A stretch of 64,000 bases of DNA from Altericroceibacterium spongiae (lineage in GTDB: Bacteria; Pseudomonadota; Alphaproteobacteria; Sphingomonadales; Sphingomonadaceae), in the NCBI RefSeq assembly GCF_003610805.1, contig NZ_RAPF01000002.1, forward strand, positions 372,001-436,000, in the 5' to 3' direction. Below are positions 60,242 through 64,000 of this stretch, piece after piece (the stretch's first letter is position 1; each line of letters starts with the position of its first letter). Under the pieces are notes generated by a model, which made no database searches, was not told the origin of the DNA, and worked only from the letters and a program-made list of their open reading frames with translations. Position numbers and translations under genes: made by a program.

Positions 60242-60658
60242 ATGAAACACCAGATCGATATCGAGGCCCTGTGCACCGAAAGAGGCCTGCGTATTACCGA
60301 GCAGCGGCGGATTATCGCGAATGTGTTGTCGGACTCTGAAGACCATCCAGACGTTAATCTGCTGCACAAAAGAGCGGCCGCGATAGATCCGAGCATATCG
60401 ATCGCCACCGTTTATCGAACCGTTCGTCTTTTCGAAGAGGCGGGTATTCTCGACCGGCATGAATTTGGCGACGGCAGGGCGCGCTATGAAGCTGCACCCG
60501 ATACGCATCACGATCATCTGATCGATGTGGAATCCGGCAAAGTGCTGGAATTTGTTGATCCCGAACTGGAGCAGTTACAGCGCCTGATTGCCGAGAAGCT
60601 GGGATACCGGCTGGTCGATCATCGGCTCGAATTGTATGGTGTCAAACAGCTTCGCTGA
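60242..60658 (+). CDS. fur: Fur family ferric uptake regulator
   Basis: This 138-residue regulator has an N-terminal winged helix (GLRITEQRRIIANVLSDSEDHPDVNLLHKRAAAIDPSISIATVYRTVRLFEEAGIL) and a dimer/metal domain with DTHHDHLIDVESGKVLEF and EFGDGRARYE. The structural CxxC pairs of some Fur proteins are absent. Probably senses Fe(II) and controls tonB, the FecI-like gene and the receptor. Confidence 0.92.
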   Translation: MKHQIDIEALCTERGLRITEQRRIIANVLSDSEDHPDVNLLHKRAAAIDPSISIATVYRTVRLFEEAGILDRHEFGDGRARYEAAPDTHHDHLIDVESGKVLEFVDPELEQLQRLIAEKLGYRLVDHRLELYGVKQLR

Positions 60659-60745
60659 TACCCGATTAAGCCCGGTTTGAAGGTTTGGGCGACACGCAGG
60701 GATGCGTCGGTACAGGCGGTTCTTGACACTATACTCCAAATGAGC

Positions 60746-60766
60746 TTTTGCGAACAAATCGCAAAA
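60746..60766 (+). promoter_or_regulatory. Perfect inverted repeat upstream of the FecI-like gene
   Basis: TTTTGCGA (60746-60753) and TCGCAAAA (60759-60766) flank ACAAA. It lies 29 nt before the sigma gene ATG and downstream of TTGACA (60723-60728). It could be a regulator operator (Fur-type sites in alphaproteobacteria can look like this) or a transcript hairpin; the short T run argues against a terminator. Confidence 0.45.
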
Positions 60767-60795
60767 GGGGCCTTATCATTTCACCGCATCGGAAA

Positions 60796-61347
60796 ATGTC
60801 AGTGCGACCGGAGCAAAGACAAGCAAACCCTGTCTCTTCCGAGCATTCGTCGACATCGTTGTATGAAATGCATCGAACCGCCCTTGTCGATTATGCCAAC
60901 AATATCCTCCGGGATCGCGCCCGGGCTGAAGATGTGGTTCAGGAAGCCTGGGAAAGGATACAGAGCGTTGAGCGCACCCGTATTATCAACGAGCCCTTGC
61001 GGTATTTTTACCGGATCGTGCAGAATCTCGCGCTCGATAACCGACGGATACGGAAGCGGGAGGCGCAGCGCAGCGGCGGCACACTGACCGATATATCGGA
61101 TAAGATAGCGGACGATACGCCCAAACCGGATGCTATTGCTGCTGCCCGGGAAGAGTTTCGCATCGTTATAGAAAGTATGGGCGAACTGCCCGAACGTACG
61201 CGTATGGCGCTTCTGCTGCATAGTGTGGAGGGCCTGAAATTGCGTGAGATCGCCGAACGCCTTGAGCTTTCGGTAACGTACACGCATCAATTGGTTGCAA
61301 AGGGTAAGATGCATTGCCTCAGGCGCCTTTCGCGCAAACGCTCATGA
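60796..61347 (+). CDS. FecI-like ECF sigma factor
   Basis: This 183-residue protein has region 2 (LVDYANNILRDRARAEDVVQEAWERIQS...LRYFYRIVQNLALDNRRIRKRE) and region 4 (LPERTRMALLLHSVEGLKLREIAERLELSVTYTHQLVAKGKMHCLRRL). Typical of iron-starvation sigma factors paired with FecR and a TonB-dependent receptor, as here. ATG at 60796 preferred; an in-frame TTG at 60748 overlaps the inverted repeat. Confidence 0.88.
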   Translation: MSVRPEQRQANPVSSEHSSTSLYEMHRTALVDYANNILRDRARAEDVVQEAWERIQSVERTRIINEPLRYFYRIVQNLALDNRRIRKREAQRSGGTLTDISDKIADDTPKPDAIAAAREEFRIVIESMGELPERTRMALLLHSVEGLKLREIAERLELSVTYTHQLVAKGKMHCLRRLSRKRS

Positions 61348-61450
61348 AACCGGGGCAGATAATAGCGGGACAACGTGACCTGCCGCTCACTGTGGATAGC
61401 GTGATGCTGTGTCGCATAGCCATATTCTCAGATATGATGGGCGAGGCTGC

Positions 61451-62467
61451 ATGACACGATCACGAGATTCTGAATCTGTCTCCTCCGAAACCGTAAGCGA
61501 TGAGGCATGGGAACGGGCCGCGAGCGAAGCGGTCGACTGGACGATCCTTCTCGATGACGATCCCGATAATGCCGATCTTCACGTGCAGTTCGAGCGCTGG
61601 CGGCAAGCAGATCCTTTGCATGAACGCGTCTGGTCGGAGGCTTCTCACGCTTCTAATTTGATTGCACAATCGGACAAGGTCGCCCTGTTTCCTGAGGCGG
61701 AGTGGGAGGAGGAGCCGACATCTTCGGTGCCACGCAGAGCGCATTTCAGGCTGAGCCGCCGTGCCATACTGGCAGGAGCGGTCGCGGCGGCGTTGGCATG
61801 GATTATGGCGCCTCAGATTCTTCTGCATGTTCAGGCGGATTATGTGACCGGAGTCGGGCGGCAGCGGACCGTTACACTGGATGATGGCAGTACCGTCCGG
61901 CTGGCCCCGGAAAGCGCTATGCGTGTCGCCTATAGCGATAAAAATCGGCAGGTGACGCTCCTTTCCGGGGAAGCCTATTTCGAAGTGGCGCGCAATCCGG
62001 CCCGGCCGTTCAATGTCTTGGCCGAAGAGGCTACCATCACGGTGCTGGGCACCGGATTCGACGTTCGACTGGGCGAAAGTGGGACGGACATTGCCGTGAA
62101 ACACGGGCGGGTACGGGTGGCCTCGGTCAAGCAGGGACGTCGTTTTGCTGTCCTGGAGGCGGGTCAGTGGGTGCATATGCCGGAAAATGGCGCCCTGCAT
62201 AACGGATATGTGTCTCCCGATCTGGTCGGCGGATGGACCGGCCGGCGCATTGCAGCGGTCGACCGCCCGCTTGCCGAAGTGCTGGCCGATCTGAGACGGT
62301 ATCATAGCGGTGCCATCCTGCTTACCAGTACGGAACTGGGACGTAAAAGCGTCACCGGCACGTTCAATGCCGATGACCCGGTTGAAGCAGCAAAGCTGAT
62401 CGTGCAGCCGCATGGCGGTATCGTGCGCCGGATTACGCCATGGCTGATGGTAATATCAGCTTCCTGA
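61451..62467 (+). CDS. FecR-like anti-sigma regulator
   Basis: This 338-residue protein has an N-terminal DUF4880 region (DEAWERAASEAVDWTILLDDDPDNADLHVQFERWRQADPLHERVW), a membrane helix (RAILAGAVAAALAWIMAP) and a periplasmic FecR domain (GRQRTVTLDDGSTVRLAPESAMRVAY, VTLLSGEAYFEVA, ITVLGTGFDVR) with a C-terminal STN-contacting part. It passes the receptor signal to the sigma factor. The ATG at 61451 has GAGG upstream; a GTG at 61409 is less likely. Confidence 0.92.
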   Translation: MTRSRDSESVSSETVSDEAWERAASEAVDWTILLDDDPDNADLHVQFERWRQADPLHERVWSEASHASNLIAQSDKVALFPEAEWEEEPTSSVPRRAHFRLSRRAILAGAVAAALAWIMAPQILLHVQADYVTGVGRQRTVTLDDGSTVRLAPESAMRVAYSDKNRQVTLLSGEAYFEVARNPARPFNVLAEEATITVLGTGFDVRLGESGTDIAVKHGRVRVASVKQGRRFAVLEAGQWVHMPENGALHNGYVSPDLVGGWTGRRIAAVDRPLAEVLADLRRYHSGAILLTSTELGRKSVTGTFNADDPVEAAKLIVQPHGGIVRRITPWLMVISAS

Positions 62468-62619
62468 CCATCGCAAAATGAACCAAAATCCTGCGATCTG
62501 ACCTGAAACGAAATTTTCTACCGAAAAATTCCCGCCTCATATCGTTGAGCCCGTAAGTCCGATGATATTGCGATGCAATCCTATCAGTTTGGGCGATTTT
62601 GACGATTGGAGATTTTCAA

Positions 62620-64000
62620 GTGGTAGGAAAAATGGGGGCGGGGCGCGCTCGACAGACAATGAGCGCTATTCTGCTGGCCTCGGCTGCTATCGGGCCGATG
62701 ATGATTGCTCCGGCGGTGCAGGCGCAGGATATGGCAGCCCGCAGATTCGACATTCCGGCGCAATCGCTCGCCGATGCGCTGGTTTCTTTCGGTATCCAGT
62801 CAGGTCTCCAGGTTACAGCCAATGGAGCCCCCTTGCGCGGCATACAGAGCAAGGGGGTAAGGGGAACCATGGCACCGATGCGGGCGCTCAGCAGCCTGCT
62901 GCAGGGCACGGGCTTTACCTTCCGGATCAACGGGGACGTCGTGACGCTCGAACCAGCGCCAAAGGCAGCGGGCGATGGCGCGATCCGGCTCGGCCCGGTG
63001 CGTGTCGCAGGGCAAAGTGCAGCTAGTGCAAACTATAGCCCCACCAGCGATCCGGCCGCAACTGAGGGATCGGGGTCATACACGGCCTCCGGTCCCAGCG
63101 TGACCGCGACCGGTCTTTCCATGTCACTGCGCGAAACGCCGCAGTCTGTGACGGTAGTGACGCGCCAGAAAATGGACGATTTCGGCCTCGAAACGTTGGC
63201 CGATGTGCTGGAACAGGCTCCCGGCGTTACGGTTTCGCGGCAAGCCAATGCGATCGATTTCGGCAGCCGTGGCAATGCTCTCAACTTGCGGATCGACGGC
63301 AACCGCCATTACACCTCGGCGCCTTGGTATTTCCTCACCAGCAGCATGTATTCGCTTGACGACATGGCCGATATCGATCGGGTCGAAATCGTGAAGGGCT
63401 CCACCGGCCTAACCGATGGGGACGGATATTATGGCGGCACGATCAATCTCATCCGCAAACGGCCGACGCCGGAATTTCAGGCCAGCCTGAGCGGCACGGC
63501 GGGAAGCTGGAACAGCTATCGCGCCGATGCCGATATCAGTGGCCCGGTCAATGCCAGCGGCACGATCCGGGCGCGAGGTGTGGCCGCATGGCGGGACGCC
63601 GACACGTTCCGCGACCACGAAAGCGAAAAGAACATCATGCTCTACGGGACGGTCGATGTCGACTTAACCCCGGATACGCTGCTCAATCTGGGGGTGAACT
63701 ACAAGCACCGGGTCCAGCGCGGATATGGCGCGACCCGCCCGATCATGGCCTATAACGGAGCCGGTGATTTCATCGGGCTCCAGCCTCGTTCCTTCAACCC
63801 CGGCGCACCCTGGGCAGGATACAAGCAGGATGCTCTCAACCTGTTCGGCTCGCTTGAGCACCAGTTTGCCAATGGCTGGACGGCAAAGCTGCAATTCGGC
63901 CGGGAGCGGATTGAGACGCCGGAGATGCGGATCGGCGTTCTGGGGAACGACCATGGCGCTACATTACGGCTCTATTTCGAGGACATATGGCAACGCAACG
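62620..64000 (+). CDS. TonB-dependent siderophore receptor with STN signalling domain (5' part, runs off the window)
   Basis: It begins with a GTG at 62620 (GGAG 8 nt upstream) and codes 460 residues to the edge. After a signal peptide (ILLASAAIGPMMIAPAVQAQ) comes a secretin/TonB N-terminal STN domain (FDIPAQSLADALVSFGIQSG). Then come a TonB-box-like linker, the plug (LRETPQSVTVVTRQKMDDFG, VLEQAPGVTVSRQ, VEIVKGSTGLTDG) and the first barrel strands. FecA-type transducer: ligand binding outside is signalled through STN to FecR. In-frame ATGs at 62632 and 62659 are alternatives. The siderophore is unknown. Confidence 0.93.
   Translation, partial: MVGKMGAGRARQTMSAILLASAAIGPMMIAPAVQAQDMAARRFDIPAQSLADALVSFGIQSGLQVTANGAPLRGIQSKGVRGTMAPMRALSSLLQGTGFTFRINGDVVTLEPAPKAAGDGAIRLGPVRVAGQSAASANYSPTSDPAATEGSGSYTASGPSVTATGLSMSLRETPQSVTVVTRQKMDDFGLETLADVLEQAPGVTVSRQANAIDFGSRGNALNLRIDGNRHYTSAPWYFLTSSMYSLDDMADIDRVEIVKGSTGLTDGDGYYGGTINLIRKRPTPEFQASLSGTAGSWNSYRADADISGPVNASGTIRARGVAAWRDADTFRDHESEKNIMLYGTVDVDLTPDTLLNLGVNYKHRVQRGYGATRPIMAYNGAGDFIGLQPRSFNPGAPWAGYKQDALNLFGSLEHQFANGWTAKLQFGRERIETPEMRIGVLGNDHGATLRLYFEDIWQRN

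Overview
The window is GC-rich and reads as alphaproteobacterial accessory DNA, most likely from a sphingomonad. That guess rests on gene content (a chromosomal-type trb conjugation operon closed by DUF2274 and a LysR regulator, CopA/CopB copper operons, a FecIR/TonB receptor locus) and not on any ribosomal marker. No rRNA and no complete tRNA gene was seen. Most of it, from the left edge to about 53676, looks like one integrative and conjugative element (ICE). A tyrosine integrase (52185-53453) lies beside a 45-nt copy of the 3' half of a tRNA-Gly(GCC) gene (53632-53676). In the usual tRNA-target geometry this marks the right end of the element; the left end lies outside the window.

Layout. 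(1) 1-11108: a probable defence/cargo block. A 2510-residue minus-strand protein joins a DnaG-like CHC2 zinc finger and TOPRIM domain, a YVDD reverse transcriptase and a C-terminal nitrilase-fold domain. Around it are a PD-(D/E)XK nuclease, a DUF2026 protein, two unknown genes and a broken DUF3800 gene. (2) 11205-22069: the mating-pair operon trbBCDEJKLFGI plus DUF2274, with an opposed EexN-like gene and lysR. The relaxase and TraG are not next to trbB. (3) 22203-34059: a metal (copper) resistance region. Ten minus-strand genes (cytochrome c, lipoprotein, DUF305, ion channel, permease, methyltransferase, DUF2933, P-type ATPase, Met/His-rich protein, DUF411) diverge from a plus-strand CnrY/CnrX/CnrH-like signalling triad followed by copAB. 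(4) 34134-42566: ECF sigma with a Cys-rich tail, phasin-like protein, YHS, DUF5676, DUF3141, MaoC-phosphotransacetylase, acetate kinase, FabI-like reductase and Cfa. (5) 43318-51264: a complex I-like membrane arm (NuoA, a Cys-poor NuoB/NuoD-like fusion, NuoH, J, K, L, M, N) without the NADH or Fe-S subunits. (6) 51465-53676: a higBA remnant, integrase and attachment site. (7) 53873-58660: a second copper locus, paralogous to part 3, right of the attachment site. (8) 58767-64000: TonB, a Fur-box-linked unknown gene, Fur, FecI-like sigma, FecR and the start of a TonB-dependent receptor.

How the genes fit together. Six copies of a GGGG-N15-CGTA element (one with GGGA) lie exactly where the two CnrH-like sigma factors should act: twice in the divergent region of each copper locus and once before each copA. 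Both CnrX-like sensors keep all five metal ligands of CnrX (H42, H46, E63, H119, M123) at a constant offset, so a Ni/Co-type sensing device appears to have been rewired to copper genes. The candidates for undescribed systems are the primase-RT-nitrilase giant with its neighbours, and the electron-input-free Nuo-like arm next to the acyl-phosphate/fatty-acid module.
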